From Ceraceosorus guamensis (taxonomy: Eukaryota; Basidiomycota; Exobasidiomycetes; Ceraceosorales; Ceraceosoraceae), in assembly GCF_003144195.1 (NCBI RefSeq), contig NW_020290000.1:434001-498000 (forward strand): a stretch of DNA of 64,000 nt, written 5' to 3'. Positions 1 through 12,151 of the stretch are shown in pieces. A model generated the notes under the pieces. That model saw only the letters and a program-made list of their open reading frames with translations, searched no databases and had not been told where the DNA came from. Positions within the stretch are counted from its first letter, which is position 1; every line of letters begins with the position of its first letter. A program made the position numbers and the translations under genes.

Positions 1-49
1 ATCCCATCTGCTTTCGGCATCCATCTCATCTGCTTTCAGCATCCATCTC
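1..49. repeat. Tandem 22-bp repeat at the left edge
   Basis: Two near-identical 22-nt units (6-27 and 28-49, reading ATCTGCTTTCRGCATCCATC plus TC) differ at one base. A partial unit precedes them and a degraded one follows. The array is cut by the window edge, so its true copy number is unknown. No reading frame of recognisable family runs through it. Confidence 0.6.
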
Positions 50-1288
50 ATCTCCTTGCGCAACCTGAACGACCGGCGAAATCGTCCGTGAGCTGCTTGG
101 CTTGTGCTTGTGCCTGCTGCAGAGCCGTATCGCGGCACCGATGATGCCCCTGAAAGTCGAAGGTTCGAGCCGTATCCGGAGCGCGCCAGATACTCTTCAA
201 CTTTCCATCCCTGACAAGCACCGAAGCCGTCGTCGGGCAACGCCGTTGCAGGTGCTGCAAGGGCCTCACCACGCAATCACCAGTGCCAGCATCGTGTGGG
301 CTGCTCCTCCCTCACCCGTCTTGCCTCGCACAAAGAGCAAAGCTCTGTTGCTCCTACTTGCTGAGCCGCTGCAGACCTCTACATGAGCTGAGCCCCAGCG
401 CCTGGCACCAAGTCCTTGCAGCATTAGTTGTCGACGACGATCGGTCACACCTCTCCTCTGCCAGGGCGAGCGAGCTCCGAGCTGTTCAATCCTTCGACAT
501 CCCGTAGCAGCTGTAGTCGACCTTGCAACCGCGGACGGGGAATGTGTGGAGCTGCTTGCTACCCCGCCTAGGATTTGAACTGCGAGATTAATTTGACTCC
601 ACAGTCCTCTTGGATTGCTTCAAGCTTCACACTAAAGCCAGCGCTCGAAAGTTTGCCTCTACCGGGATGCGCTACACTATGACAGTAGAGGAGCGGCGGT
701 CTCGCCGCAAGAGCAGGAGACGCGGAAATGGGTTTGCTACTTTCCGCTGACAATGTACGTCTTCCCTTGCTGTGCATCCGCCGGCGCTCATCCCTACCGT
801 AGACAGTCCCCGGCGAGTTCCCGATGGGCGACTTCCAAATGAACCTGCAACGGTCAGCCTCGTCCCACTATTGGGTGGTGGGCACGCGCTCAAGATAGCA
901 TACTCAGGGGCCATCGGTCCGCCGCTCACGCGCAAAGACATCCCAATATCCCGTCACCCTCCACAACAATGCCGAATGAAGGGAGAAGGAAGTACCCCTG
1001 CGCTTTCTGGTGCGAGATTACCACATGCCCAGTAAACGGTGCCATTTCTGCCGGGTTGCTGTATGGATCCCAAGGCAGCGCGAGGGATCTGCGTGGCTGG
1101 GGTAGGTCTGACCAATGACCAATGTCACGCCACACCCTACTCCCTTACAAGACCCAAGTCTTGCCACCCTTTCTCGCTCGAAGAGCGCACTCCTTGTTTC
1201 CTCGCAACCAACTGCCAAAACCTCTTCTCCCCGAGCGCTACACCAAACGCGCATCATCTCTCTGCCAAGTCTGCGAGAGTCAAAGACC
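50..1288. other. Intergenic, no gene recognised
   Basis: Only short overlapping open frames without recognisable domains lie here. A sequence on the minus strand around 565-590 resembles a tRNA T-loop, but no cloverleaf can be built around it. The last few hundred bases are presumably the promoter and leader of the cutinase-like gene that starts at 1289. Confidence 0.5.
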
Positions 1289-3355
1289 ATGAGACATTTG
1301 TCGTCCTACGCTCTGACGCTTGCTTTGGCGGGCGCACTCGGCGTGGCCTCCGCTCAGTCAGCGCGCCAAACATCTGAGATCTCCTCTCGCGATGGTTGTG
1401 GCAAGTACAGTGAGTCACGATTTTAGGAGTCACTTCGTCCTACCCCTCGTCTTGCGTCTTCCTTCTAGCCATGCCTAGCGTGCTTATCGTGGCAGACGAG
1501 CTGAGACGAGCAAGTCAAGGACTTCGCTTAGCTGGGAGACAGCGTCACTGACGCGCCCACGTCCATCACTATTCCAGCCATCATATCCACCAGAGGCACC
1601 GGCGAGATGCAAGGGCCATCTGCTGGCTTCGGGGGCATGATCCAGACAACCCTGTCCACCGTTGAAGGTGGTGAGGAATACGACACTGTATATCCAGCCG
1701 ACGCATCGCAGATGGGAACAGCAGGAACCGAAGACATTCTGAGGCAGGTGTCATCTACCTTGAGCGAGTGCCCAGACCACATGTTTGCCTTGCTGGGTTA
1801 TAGCCAAGGTGCGGCGCAGACCACCGCAGCGGTACAGCAGATTCCAGAAGATAGCGACGAGTTTGAAGCTGTCAAAGCCATCATCGTGATCGGAAATCCA
1901 AGTCGCGTTCCTGGTCTGCAGGGGGATGTCGATGACAATGGTCGCCAGAGTGGCAGCACAGGAGTGCAGGCCATGATGGGAGGGATACCGCAGTACTGGG
2001 ACGATGCCGGCAAGGTCCTGGATATCTGCGCGGCAGGCGACAACATTTGCAGTGGTATGGGCGGCGGTGGCGGTGGAATGATGCGACGGTTGGGTGCGGG
2101 CCATATGACCTACCCAGGGAGCCAGTGGGTGCAACAGGCTGGAGCAGATTTCATGATCAAGGCATTCAGCGGGGAGAATGATGAGTGTTCATCGGACGAC
2201 GATGACGATGATGAGGCGGAGGACGATGACGATGAGGAGTGCACGTCAGACGGCGACGAAGACGATGATGATGATGAAGCGGACGATCTTGGCGCCATAG
2301 AGACAAGTTCCACAGGACACGGTGCCGGAAGAAAAGGTGGCTCAGGCATGCATCGTGAGGCAGACGTTGAGGACGGCGATGACGAAGCGGGTGACCTTGA
2401 CGATGTGAAAACAAGTTCTAAATGGCAGGACGCTGGCCATGGAAGGAACGGCCGCACGGGCACACATCGCGGGAAGACAAAGACGTTCAAGAAGGACAGA
2501 ACCGAATTGGACTCGCTTGAGGACAGCGAAACTGCAGCTGATGAATTTGAAGGAAGGAGGACGAGTCCAAAATGGAACGATCATGGCCATAGGGGAAAGG
2601 GCAGCGCCGGTAGACATCGCGGGGGGAGCCAGCCGCTCAGCGAAGACCTAAGCGAGTCGAGCGAGGCTGAGGACGAAGACTCGGACACTGAGCCCGAGAG
2701 CGCACGAAGCCCCGCGCGTGGCAGTGGACGTACCCGGACCACATTCCAAGACATGCCAGTGCGAGGCAGTCAAGCCCAGAAAAGCGCGGACAAAGACGAT
2801 TGCCCGTGTAAGAAAGGTCAAGGAGAGATGGACGGAAGCGAGACGGGGTCGAGCGCATCTCCAGCTTCGGACGAGGTGTTAAGCACAACAGACGACGACG
2901 ACGCGGAGGAAGAGGAGTCCCAAACCCTTGATTGCCCCGAGCCAGAAGATGAATCATCCATCGAGGACGAGACTGAAGGTGAGGATGAGACTGAAGATGA
3001 AGCGAGCCCCACAGATGGTCATGGGACGAAGGATTCGCACCAGGCGGAAGAAAGAAGCACGAGCGCAGAGGCGAGGCCGAACAAGCGTGGTACTATACCG
3101 GCCACGACTGACGTAGGAAAGGATGGCAGCACCGAATTCGAGGAAGCTGCTGGTCAAGCTGTAGATGTCGAAGGAATAGTGGGGAAGCGTACTGCGCCCA
3201 AGAAGCCAAAGAAAGCCCCGAGGCGCAAGATGAGGCAGGCAAAAGTAGAGAATTCAGCGCTGCTTAGCGAGACCCAAGGCGGTACGGGCAGCCCCAATAG
3301 ACACCTGCGCCAGAAAGGCATGAAGCGCTGGACCAAGAGATGGTCTCGCTTCTGA
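1289..3355 (+). CDS. Secreted cutinase-like serine hydrolase with long acidic repetitive C-terminal tail
   Basis: Two exons are proposed, 1289-1409 and 1578-3355, joined by a 168-nt GTGAGT...CCAG intron, giving 632 residues. The N-terminus is a signal peptide (MRHLSSYALTLALAGALGVA). The join restores the family's first strand, reading CGKYTIISTRGTGE. The catalytic triad of the cutinase/acetylxylan esterase family is visible: Ser about 116 in GYSQG, Asp about 195 in the Cys-flanked AAGDNIC, and His about 216 in AGHMTYP. A normal cutinase ends near residue 240. Here about 390 further residues follow, first Asp/Glu runs, then three imperfect repeats (coding 2299-2364, 2407-2472, 2557-2625; pattern T-S-x-K-W-x-D-x-G-H with basic Gly-rich ends) separated by acidic linkers, and a basic end. 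The catalytic half should hydrolyse cutin or similar esters outside the cell. The tail's role is unknown; binding to wall or metal is possible. The hydrolase call is firm; exact substrate is not. Confidence 0.85.
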
Positions 3356-4081
3356 CGCGGTCTCGTCTCGTCTTCATGATCCTTCGTAGGCCCCACGTGG
3401 GATCCGCGCAGCTGGGCTGCTAGATCAATTTGTGGCACCAGTCGTGCTTTCTGGTGCACCTCTCCATCTCTGTCTCTTGCGCCCTCCTCTCTCTTTTTCA
3501 CAGGTTCGCATACCGGGCAATGCAAGCAAGTTCAAGCCTTCCACCGACGCCTACCTCCCCCAGTCCTTGTACGTGTACAGACCTACATCAGATACGATCT
3601 CGGTCTAGCTCCTTTCCCATGGAATCTATCTCACTGTTCACGGCTCCATCTGAGTTGCCCTTTGGATATCTTCTCGAATCTCATGCTCATATAAGACCAA
3701 GTCGTGTTCGACCCCTTAATTTCACATGCATCTTTGTCCCGCTAAAAGCGAGCGGCAACCGTGAGCTTGCCTTTCACCCTGCCGCGCTGCGACGCACAAC
3801 ATCTAGACATTGCGATGCAGAGGACGATCTTGTCCACCTGATGCTCGACGTTTGATTATGGATTTGCGGCGGATTTACAGGATCGCTTGCGGAATGCTGT
3901 GATGTTTAAGAATGCTGATTGACATTTGAAGCGAGTGATTGCCAAGCGGACTGCAAATGGCCTTTATGGGAAAAGGGCGTGGCCATCATTGATAGCTGCT
4001 ACGATGGCACCTCCGACGTCGCGATGAGGATTGCCTCTCGCGCAGTTTACTGCGACTTCCTTGGCGGTTTCCCAGGAAGCT
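3356..4081. other. Convergent intergenic region
   Basis: This lies between the stops of the cutinase-like gene (+) and the mitochondrial membrane protein gene (-). Nothing coding is recognisable; it presumably holds both 3' untranslated regions. Confidence 0.5.
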
Positions 4082-5191
4082 TTACTCGTCCTTCTCCTCG
4101 CTGTCATCACCCTTAGCTGCGTCGTTCTCGTCAGCGCCAAATTCAGCCTTTGCCTTGGCGTCTTGTCTCGAAGTCCTGAGATAATGCAAGAGCAGAGCTC
4201 AATCAGCTTCGGCATTCCTGGCTTCAAGCAGCAGTGAAGCTGGTCGCAAGTCCTGCACACCCACTTTGGACTCACTTTGCGGCTGCGACAGTCTTCTTCG
4301 GATCGGTAATGTGGCTGTCCTCTCCACCTCTGTGTCCCTCCTTGACCGCTGCGACTCCGGTTTTGAAGACGTGATCGTCCTTGTGGGTCTCGCGGACATC
4401 AGTCTGCTTGGCCTTTTGCCTAGACGCAGGTTCGTCCTCCGCAGTGTGAGATAGCTCAGCCAGGCGCTGTGGGCGCATCCAAGACCAGAATAATCAGCAC
4501 GCACGCCATTGCTGGCCTAAGTTAAAGCGCTTTCTGGCGACCTTTGAAGTAGTATCCTGCCTGGCAAACACAGCTGCCCCATCCTACGTGCTCGCGAAGA
4601 ACCTCACGCACCTTGTTTCCTGCGGGAGCATCCTCGTGCTGATCCTTGGACTCCGTCTTTCCCTTTGCCAGCTCCTCAAAGTCGAGTCCAGCAGACTTGT
4701 CGTCCGACACGCGAGGCTTCTTGGCGTGCGAATCGTGGCCCCCGTGACCATGGCCATCCTTTGGGGGAGCGGTCAGGTAGATGCCGAGACCTGATGATCA
4801 TATTGGGAGCATACAAGGTCAGCAAATTGCATCGCGCAGGCCATACGCACGCCGAGCAATCTGGCATCGAGGCTATGTCGGCTTGAGATATGGGCTGCAG
4901 CCGCTGCTTAGCGCAGCACTTGAAGACTCGCTTTCACGCACAGGGCCACCCACGGTCCTCCTCGTTTGCAACGCCTGCCACTGCGCTGTGCACCTGCCTC
5001 TACTGACCTCCAAAGACGACGAGACTAGAAATGGCCCAGGGCACATCGCTGCTTTGCTGCTGCTTCTCGCCTTGATGAGCACCGCTAGCGTAAGACCTGC
5101 GAGCGAGTGCAGGCGAGGCGCATCTCCTGGGCACCGCAGCCGCAGCGCGGCGGACAGCGGAGGAGGAAGCGGAGCGAATAGGAGCGATCAT
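4082..5191 (-). CDS. Predicted mitochondrial single-pass membrane protein, unrecognised family
   Basis: Four short exons on the minus strand join in phase: 5191-5008, 4790-4612, 4466-4276 and 4175-4082, giving 215 residues. All introns have GT...AG ends (GTCAGT, GTGCGT, GTGAGT donors). Residues 1-35 form an Arg/Ala/Ser-rich amphipathic leader with no acidic residues (MIAPIRSASSSAVRR, then ALARRSYAS), typical of a mitochondrial presequence. A hydrophobic segment at about 50-70 (VPWAISSLVVFGGLGIYLTA, spanning the first splice) should be a membrane anchor. The rest is highly charged, with a His/Gly stretch (GHGHGGHDSHAKK) and a Lys/Glu/Asp-rich tail ending EEKDE. I do not recognise the family. 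By layout it would sit in the inner membrane with a soluble charged domain. The gene is easily missed because no exon exceeds 64 codons. The spliced frame and composition support it; function is unknown. Confidence 0.75.
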
Positions 5192-5455
5192 TGTTGATGC
5201 CAGACCAATCTTTGAAAGAGCTTGCGCGATGCGAAATGGAAATGAAGCGAATGATGGTTGAGAAGGAGGAGGTGAGTTGCAGTAGTCTGACGAAGATCAA
5301 GGAGCGAAGTTGAAGGCTGGCTGCATGCTTTGGCAACCGCACGCACGCACGCAGCACGTTTTGGCTTGCGTCTGATGTGTAGTCGCAGAGAGAGAGAGGC
5401 CTGCCGCGCACGCAGAAGAGGCTGAGAGGCTTGCTGCATACTCAGGCTGGCGCGT

Positions 5456-5476
5456 GCGCGCGCGCGCGCGCGCGCG
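5456..5476. repeat. Alternating CG dinucleotide tract
   Basis: An uninterrupted run of CG dinucleotides, embedded in a wider GC-rich stretch. Such tracts can adopt Z-DNA and are variable in length. Confidence 0.8.
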
Positions 5477-5962
5477 AGATGGGAAGCTTTGCACGCCGCG
5501 GTCGCCTTTGCAGCCCCAGCCCTGCGCAAGCGGAAAAGGCACGTAACGTACGCGAGATTCGATCGGTTGCATGCAGCATCATATTCACGATTCGTCGTTA
5601 TGCCTGCATGCTTTCTTCCGCAAGCGACCATGCAGCAGCAGCAGAGCGCCTTTGCGGTGGGGGATGGCAAACCATGGAGCAGCAGAGCAGCACGCTATAT
5701 TGGTTTCCCGAATGTGTAGTCGTGAGTCTGTTTGAGTGAACTGGTAGCGGCAGCGACAAGTGAGCGAGAGTGTGTAGCTATAGGCCACGGGAGTGTGCGT
5801 GTGCGTGGTCAGGATTCGGCAATGCCAATGCGCGCAGGGCTTAATGCTCAAGGACGTCAACGGGTCCAAACCTCTACATCCGCTTCATCTGCATACAAGA
5901 TGACCCTTCGCGTCTTGAGACTCGACTCGACTCCAGCCGTTCGTATACGACACGAGTCACGC

Positions 5963-5992
5963 GTGGGCGCGGGCGCGGGCGCGGGCGCGGGC
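5963..5992. repeat. GGGCGC hexanucleotide microsatellite
   Basis: About five tandem copies of a GGGCGC unit in intergenic DNA. No gene context is seen. Confidence 0.75.
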
Positions 5993-7753
5993 ATGTTCGC
6001 TCCAGAGAGCATCTCGCTAAGGATCACGTGTCGCATCGGCTAGACCCCGTCGGCCACGTGCTAGCGCTTCTCCGTGTTCCTCCGACAAGCCGGCAGCGCC
6101 GCGCTTCATGGTCCAAGGTCACACGATATCAACCAGCAGCAGCTTTTCCGATCGGAAGGCGGCGGTCCATCAGCAAGAGCGATATATGTTCCAGACGAGA
6201 CGTCTTCGCGATGTCGCAGGAAAGGCCCCTGCATCAAATATATGTAGCTGCTGCCCTTGCGCAAACTATACTGTAAGCGGCCTCGATCGGCACGTCGCTT
6301 GGAAGAGAAATTAATAGGCTGGCAGCCAGGCGCGCCGAACTCGTGACTGATGACATGTATGGGAACATGAGACGAGACTGATGCCTTCCCGCTGTGAATC
6401 TTGAGCCTGAAAGCGGTGGAGTATGGAATTTGACTCACGCTGGCCCGCCGTTCGCGAACCCCGCGTAGCAGTCACGATCGATGTAGGACCTGCTGTTGGA
6501 ATCTAAGAGGTGTTTTGAAGGTGCAGGCAGCGTGGCTGCTGCACGCCGCCGCAATTAACGGCAAGCGTTGCAATCGGGCAGTCGCGAGTTAGGCAAGTGC
6601 TTGATGCTGGTTGCATCGGCTGTGTGTTGAGTGTAGCCGTACGCGATGGTGCCCGTGTCTACCCGATACCTCGAGAAGGACTGCCATTTACATGTCCGAC
6701 GTCGTCACCGTGTCATGCCTCATGATGCTGTCCCAGGCATGTGCGGAGAGTAATGAGCTCCTCTCCTCGGGTATCGGAGCAGTCTAAATGTCGCAGGTGT
6801 GATTGGCGTAGTAGGGTTTTTGCGAGAATCAAAAATGGTACAAAGGTAGAGAGCAGCGAGCGTGAGCTGGCCATCACACACCTTCCAAGTCCAACCTTTT
6901 CTTCCCCTTCTCTCTCACAACTAAATCCTCGCTCTGGCCTCGCATCTGATTCCTGAACCTTCTCCCGACATAGACGCCTTCGCTGGCCCAACACAAAATC
7001 AACTAGATCGTTCACGTGAGTTGCCCGCTTCTGCGCTGGATGTACATGGCGAAGCAATTTGCTGATACAGCCCACCTTGCAACCCCTTCTTCTTCACCCT
7101 CCTCCATCCCCGCACTCGTGACTGTTGCCTGCTCGCATCCCGTGGCTGACGGCTCTCTTTTGTCTCCAAATGCCCTGCTGATTCGCGTCCGTTGGCGATT
7201 CATCATTCGTGATTGGACCGCCTGACTTCCCCGCCCCGACCCCACGCGCGCGCCCCTTACGACGAATCCTCGCTCCCGACTGGCGACCTGTGACGTGACT
7301 TTTGATGCTCTCCCCCCTCACGCTCCTCACGACTACTGCTGCTGCTGGCGATGCTCGTACGGCCTGCATGTCTCCTGCTGGGCTGGGCCTCTTGCCGATG
7401 CGCATGTGCCGACATGCTGCTGCATCGCCTGCTCGATGCGCTTGCATGCATATGGGCGGCTGCATGGCTGTGTGCGCGCCTCAAAAATCACCCTCCACCC
7501 GGTACCCGGCTTCCCCGCTCTCACCCGAACGGCGGCACTCAACTCTCACACGCATACACGCACGCGCGGGCGTACCCTTCCATTCTCGGATGTGCTGCTG
7601 CTGCTCTCAATAATGTCGCACCGCTTGTGCACTACCCATCCCCACTTCCATTCTCTCGACCTCATCATTCTGATTGCTTTGACCCTCAAAGTCGAGCTCT
7701 TCTAGTCACATCACCCCGTAAACAGTCACTCGCACATCCAAACATTCTTCATC

Positions 7754-9634
7754 ATGACTTCCCCCGGAAACCATCACGATGAGCTGGTCGGAGCTACTCC
7801 CCACTACCCCATGCTCCACAAGCAAGATGACCTCAAGCTGTTCTCCAGCGCCGGCTTCGATATGGACAAGGTGAGTGCAGATCAGCGGGCTCTCGGCCAG
7901 ACCTGCACCTGGTGCTGGCGCGCGGGCGAGATATTCCGAGACACGTCTTGCTCAACGCAGTCGCACCTTTGGCACCACCTCAGATCCATCTCAAGCGCAA
8001 TGCTCCCGTCGCGCAACTGTACGAGGAGGCCATCCAAAAAGAGGGTGCCGTCATTAGCGACACTGGTGCGCTGATCAATTTCTCCGGAAAAAAGACTGGT
8101 CGCTCTCCCAAGGACAAGCGTATTGTGTTTGAGGAGACCAGCAAGGACGACATCTGGTGGGGACCTGTCAACATCAAGATGGACGAGCACACTTTCGAGA
8201 TCAACCGCGAGCGGTGAGTAGCGCTGCACGCGCATGGCAAAGGTCAAGGTCGGGGTTCGGTGCGACATCTTGCGCAACAAGCTCACGCTGAGGCGACTCG
8301 TTCTGTGGTGCAGCGCCATCGACTATCTGAACACTCGCGAGGACATCTACGTCTTTGATGGATTTGCAGGTTGGGACCCCAAGTACCGCATCAAGGTCCG
8401 AATCATTTGCGCTCGTGCCTACCACGCTCTCTTTATGCACAACATGCTGATCCGACCCACTGCTGAGGAGCTGGAGAACTTCGGCGAGCCGGACTTCACC
8501 ATCTACAATGCTGGTCAATTCCCTGCCAACCGTTTCACTGCCGGTATGACCTCCTCCACCTCGGTCGAGATCAACTTCAAGAGACACGAAATGGTCATTC
8601 TCGGCACCGAGTACGCTGGAGAAATGAAGAAGGGTATCTTCAGTGTCATGCACTACTTGCAACCAGTCCGCTTCGGTCAGCTCTCTCTGCATTCCAGCGC
8701 CAACGAGGGACCCAACGGCGACGTCACCCTCTTTTTCGGTCTTTCCGGAACTGGAAAGACCACCCTGAGCGCCGACGCTCACCGTAGCTTGATCGGAGAC
8801 GACGAGCACGTGTGGTCCGACACTGGTGTGTTCAACATTGAGGGTGGATGCTACGCCAAGTGCATCAATCTCTCTGCTGAGAAGGAGCCCGAAATCTACA
8901 ACGCCATCAAGTTTGGTTCCATCTTGGAGAACGTGTCTTACGACAAGGTTACCAGGAAGCCGGACTACGACGACTCTCACCTCACTGAGAACACTCGTTG
9001 CGCTTACCCTATCGAGTTCATTCCCAACGCCAAGATTCCTTGCATTTCCACCAGCGCACCCAAGAACATCATCATGCTCACCTGCGACGCTTACGGTGTC
9101 TTGCCGCCCGTCTCCAAGCTTACAAGCGAGCAGGCGCAATACCATTTCATCGCTGGATACACCTCAAAAACACCCGGAACCGAACAGGGTGTCACTGAGC
9201 CCAGCCCCACCTTCTCCACCTGCTACGGCCAGCCATTCATTGTGCTGCACCCTCGCAGATACGCGGCCATGCTTGCCGAGCGTATGTCCAAGCACAAGGC
9301 GGATGCGTGGCTCATCAACACTGGATGGGTCGGCGGCAAGTTCGGACAAGGAAAGAGATGCCCTCTCAAGGTCACGCGTGCCATCGTCAACGCCATCCAC
9401 GACGGATCTTTGGCCAAGGAAGAATTCGTGCCCTTCGACACCTTTGGCCTATACATTCCCAAGAGCGTCAAGGGCGTCGAGGACTCGAAGTTGCTGGACC
9501 CTTCTCAGGCCTGGCCTTCCAAGGATGGCTTCAACGCCGAGGTCAAGAAGCTGGCGGGCATGTTCAACGAAGCTTTCTCCAAGTACGCCGAGGACGTCTC
9601 CCCCGAAGTGCGCAACGCTGGCCCCAAGATTTAA
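7754..9634 (+). CDS. PCK1: Phosphoenolpyruvate carboxykinase (ATP)
   Basis: This cytosolic gluconeogenic enzyme converts oxaloacetate and ATP to phosphoenolpyruvate, CO2 and ADP. Three exons (7754-7870, 7984-8213, 8314-9634; introns of 113 and 100 nt, both GTGAGT...CAG) give 555 residues, close to the usual size of the ATP-dependent family. The first junction joins DMDK to [16 protein letters not shown], as in other fungal enzymes. The kinase-1 P-loop [13 protein letters not shown] lies at about 258-270, followed by the metal-binding IGDDEHVW and by [10 protein letters not shown]. The C-terminal part with TSKTPGTE and NTGWVGG is intact, so the enzyme should be active. The start ATG lies in CATCATGAC and is preceded by a pyrimidine-rich leader. 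Expression in this family is usually repressed by glucose, but no site for that could be identified here. The N-terminus is MTSPG, so proline is at position 4, relevant to the GID degron discussed separately. Identification is certain. Confidence 0.97.
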
Positions 9635-12120
9635 ACAGGCACGTGCACGTCGCCAATCAATGCGGGCTTCTGTTAGAGAGTCAAGAACGCCATTGCGAGC
9701 GTGACCTTCTCTTGCTTTGTGGCTCCTCACTAGCGTTTTCCCTCTCTCTTGTCTTGACCTTCCACATAATGTACGAAACGTCATTTGTCAGCACGTCAAT
9801 CGACCATATTTCTGAAGCCTTTGCAGAGTGGGCAGATTTGTGTGATGTCGCTGCGAGCGTGTTTGGGCGGCTGCAGTGGGCGCGTGCCAGGGAGTGCAGA
9901 AGAAGATTGGCTCGAGGGAAGAGAGATCAACTTGAATTTCGAGCGCCAAATCTTGATGAGTAGGCCTTGATCGCGTCACGTGATACGTTAATGAGAACAT
10001 CGCTCGTCTCGAGTTTTGGTCACGCGATGCGAGGAAAAAGGTCCTGGTGAAGGAGGGAGGCAGAAGGGCCGAAATTAGATCGTCTCGGTCCCTCAATCGG
10101 ACAAAGGGCTCGCTCGCGCTTCTTCTTCCAAAGATCAATGTGACGAAGGGCTCGCCCGTCTAAATGATGAGCCGCGCAAGCGTACGTTCTTGCTGCAGCT
10201 GCTACTGTATGGTGAGTCGCGCGCGTGTGGCTTGCAGGCTAGTCGGGTCTGCTGCATGATGGTATCCTTGCCAAGAAGCTCGGCGCGACGCGCGCGTGGA
10301 CGTGTGTGGGTGAGGGTGATGGCCGCTCGCTGGCTGGTACCTTGACCGCTCTCCTCCCTCATGGTCAAGTCATGTATCGCCCAGCAGATTCACGATTGGC
10401 AACTACGAAGGACTGTAGAAAGCGAAATACGAATTCAAAAGAAATCCGGAAGCGAAGTGAATGCGCTTTGATCTACAACAGTACTTCTTCACGGCTCAAC
10501 CGTATATATGCATTCGTTGAAGCCCGACCCGACGCCAGCTGATAGAAGACGGGATCAGGTCTATCAGTCGCGCCTCGCCGGACTCCGGTCTTGCTGATCT
10601 GGTTTGGTCTCAGAACGGTGTGCGCCTGCTCGCCGCGGCCCCCGCGGAGCCATGCATGGCGCGGTAGCACAAGAACCCCAAGTCATGGTGAAGGGTTAAT
10701 GCATGGATCAGCGCATTCGTGATTGTGTGGATATAGGTGCTGTGCAGCTTAACTGTACACATTCACAGTCGCCGAATACTGTATCATGGCCGTGATCGGA
10801 CCCTTTTAAAGAAATGTCTGGGATTTGAGGCCGAGTGAAACAAGTAAACGGACCTCGAACTGAGTCAGAGGTGCGGGCTAACTGCATGCATCATGGAGCC
10901 AAGGGTTCATTCGCTTACGATGGATGGGTTTGTGCATGGCAAGATCGACAGTCGTGAGTGACAGTCAAAATGTGAATAATCCTGCCGGTGCGATTGCAGC
11001 CACCGAACCAGCCTTGTCGTTGGTCTCATCCAGGGATGCCCAGCTCGAAAGACTCGTGCAAGCACTTCATAGGCTTCTAATGCCCCAGTGTGCGGTCATG
11101 TTTCGCCGAATTGAATCGAAAATACCTCACCCTGACAACAAGCAGCTCACAGTACACAGGCACGCACGCAAGACCCCGTGCATCCAGCCGCGATCCGATC
11201 TCACCGTCTCTCCTCTTCTCGTCCTCTCGGCAGCAACGCGCGGGCGCGTGCGCGCACGCGCATCTCTGCTGCTGCTGCAAGCTGACACCACTGCATGGGA
11301 GGGAATGTGTGACGCAACCCTACGGTTATTTGGCCCGCTCTACCAGCTGACCGCAGTCGCCAAGAGTCAAATGTAAGCAAATGGAAAGGTGGTTGCTCGC
11401 TCCCCTCTGCTGCTGCTGCTGCGTCGCCGCGACATCTTTTGACCCGCTGATCGGCAACTAGCTCGCCATCAGCAAACAGAACTCGCACGCCGCACATACT
11501 CACGAGTAGGCCTGATGTTGTGGTACAGTACAGGTACGGTCACAGGTCGGGGTGAAGGACAGCCAAGACGAGACAGGAAAGTCGGTCAGATTGGCCCGGC
11601 CACTCGGACCGCAGGCCTTCTTTCACCTTATGGAAACCCCCACCGCTCGCCATCGCCGCGGTCTGATGCCCACAAAAGCTCGTCCGTCTACTCTTTAGGA
11701 GCGCGGCAACGGGCAAGCTAGAGTCAACGGTGCTCGATCGGCACATGTGTTGCCAAGCTCAACGAGTGCGTGTCGCCGACAAGAGACGATCAGACCGTCC
11801 CAGCCCTTCGGCCTGCAAACCGCCCTGCACCATCCTGAGCCACCGGAACCGCTGGTCGATGATGTGGCAGATCGGTACACTACAGCATTGCATACGACGA
11901 ACGACTTTGCCTGCTTCGCTGATGCCCCATCCCGCAATGGTATCAGTACAGAGACTTTGCCCGCGATCTTCGGCACACTTTGCCGTCTGCAAGGAAGCAG
12001 GCCGTGGGGAATGAGGGCTGACCGAAGGGTAAAGCATGCGGCTGTCGATCCGACTGCAACAGCACTCGCCGGGCCATTCCCACCGATTTTCGATCGTGTG
12101 CGCTTGCTTCATAGAGTACT

Positions 12121-12151
12121 GTAGTAGTAGTAGTAGTAGTGGTGGTGGTGT
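12121..12151. repeat. (GTA)n(GTG)n trinucleotide microsatellite
   Basis: Six GTA units run into four GTG units, followed about 60 bases later by an ATC run (12213-12233). Both lie in the upstream region of the secreted hydrolase gene. Confidence 0.85.

Larger units (their letters stand above)
5192..7753. other. Long upstream region of the PEPCK gene, with GC-rich microsatellites
   Basis: No supported gene lies in these 2.5 kb. The stretch holds an alternating CG tract (about 5456-5476), a GGGCGC array (about 5963-5992), a copy of the dispersed ATTCACGATTCG motif near 5584 and another at 7205. The last 700 bases are pyrimidine-rich, as is common in fungal promoters and leaders, and probably contain the carbon-source-responsive promoter of the PEPCK gene. 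No specific operator could be assigned by eye. Confidence 0.5.

Noticed and set aside
560-660. tRNA-like T-loop on the minus strand (GTTCAAATCC)
   Set aside because: Flanking bases do not pair into T and acceptor stems, and no A box at proper distance was found.
1469-1531. Micro-exon model for the cutinase-like gene (11-nt exon between two short introns)
   Set aside because: A single 168-nt intron from 1410 to 1577 has consensus ends, keeps phase and restores the family's first strand, so the simpler model is preferred.
2110-2490. Ser-rich frame antisense to the acidic tail of the cutinase-like gene
   Set aside because: It is simply the complement of GAT/GAC/GAG repeats.
8201-9145. 314-codon open frame antisense to PEPCK
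   Set aside because: It is the complement of a certain gene with strong third-position bias, which keeps the antisense frame open. No domain was recognised.
10924-11376. 150-codon plus-strand open frame upstream of the secreted hydrolase
   Set aside because: Codon use and residue composition look random, with no domain, signal peptide or splice context.
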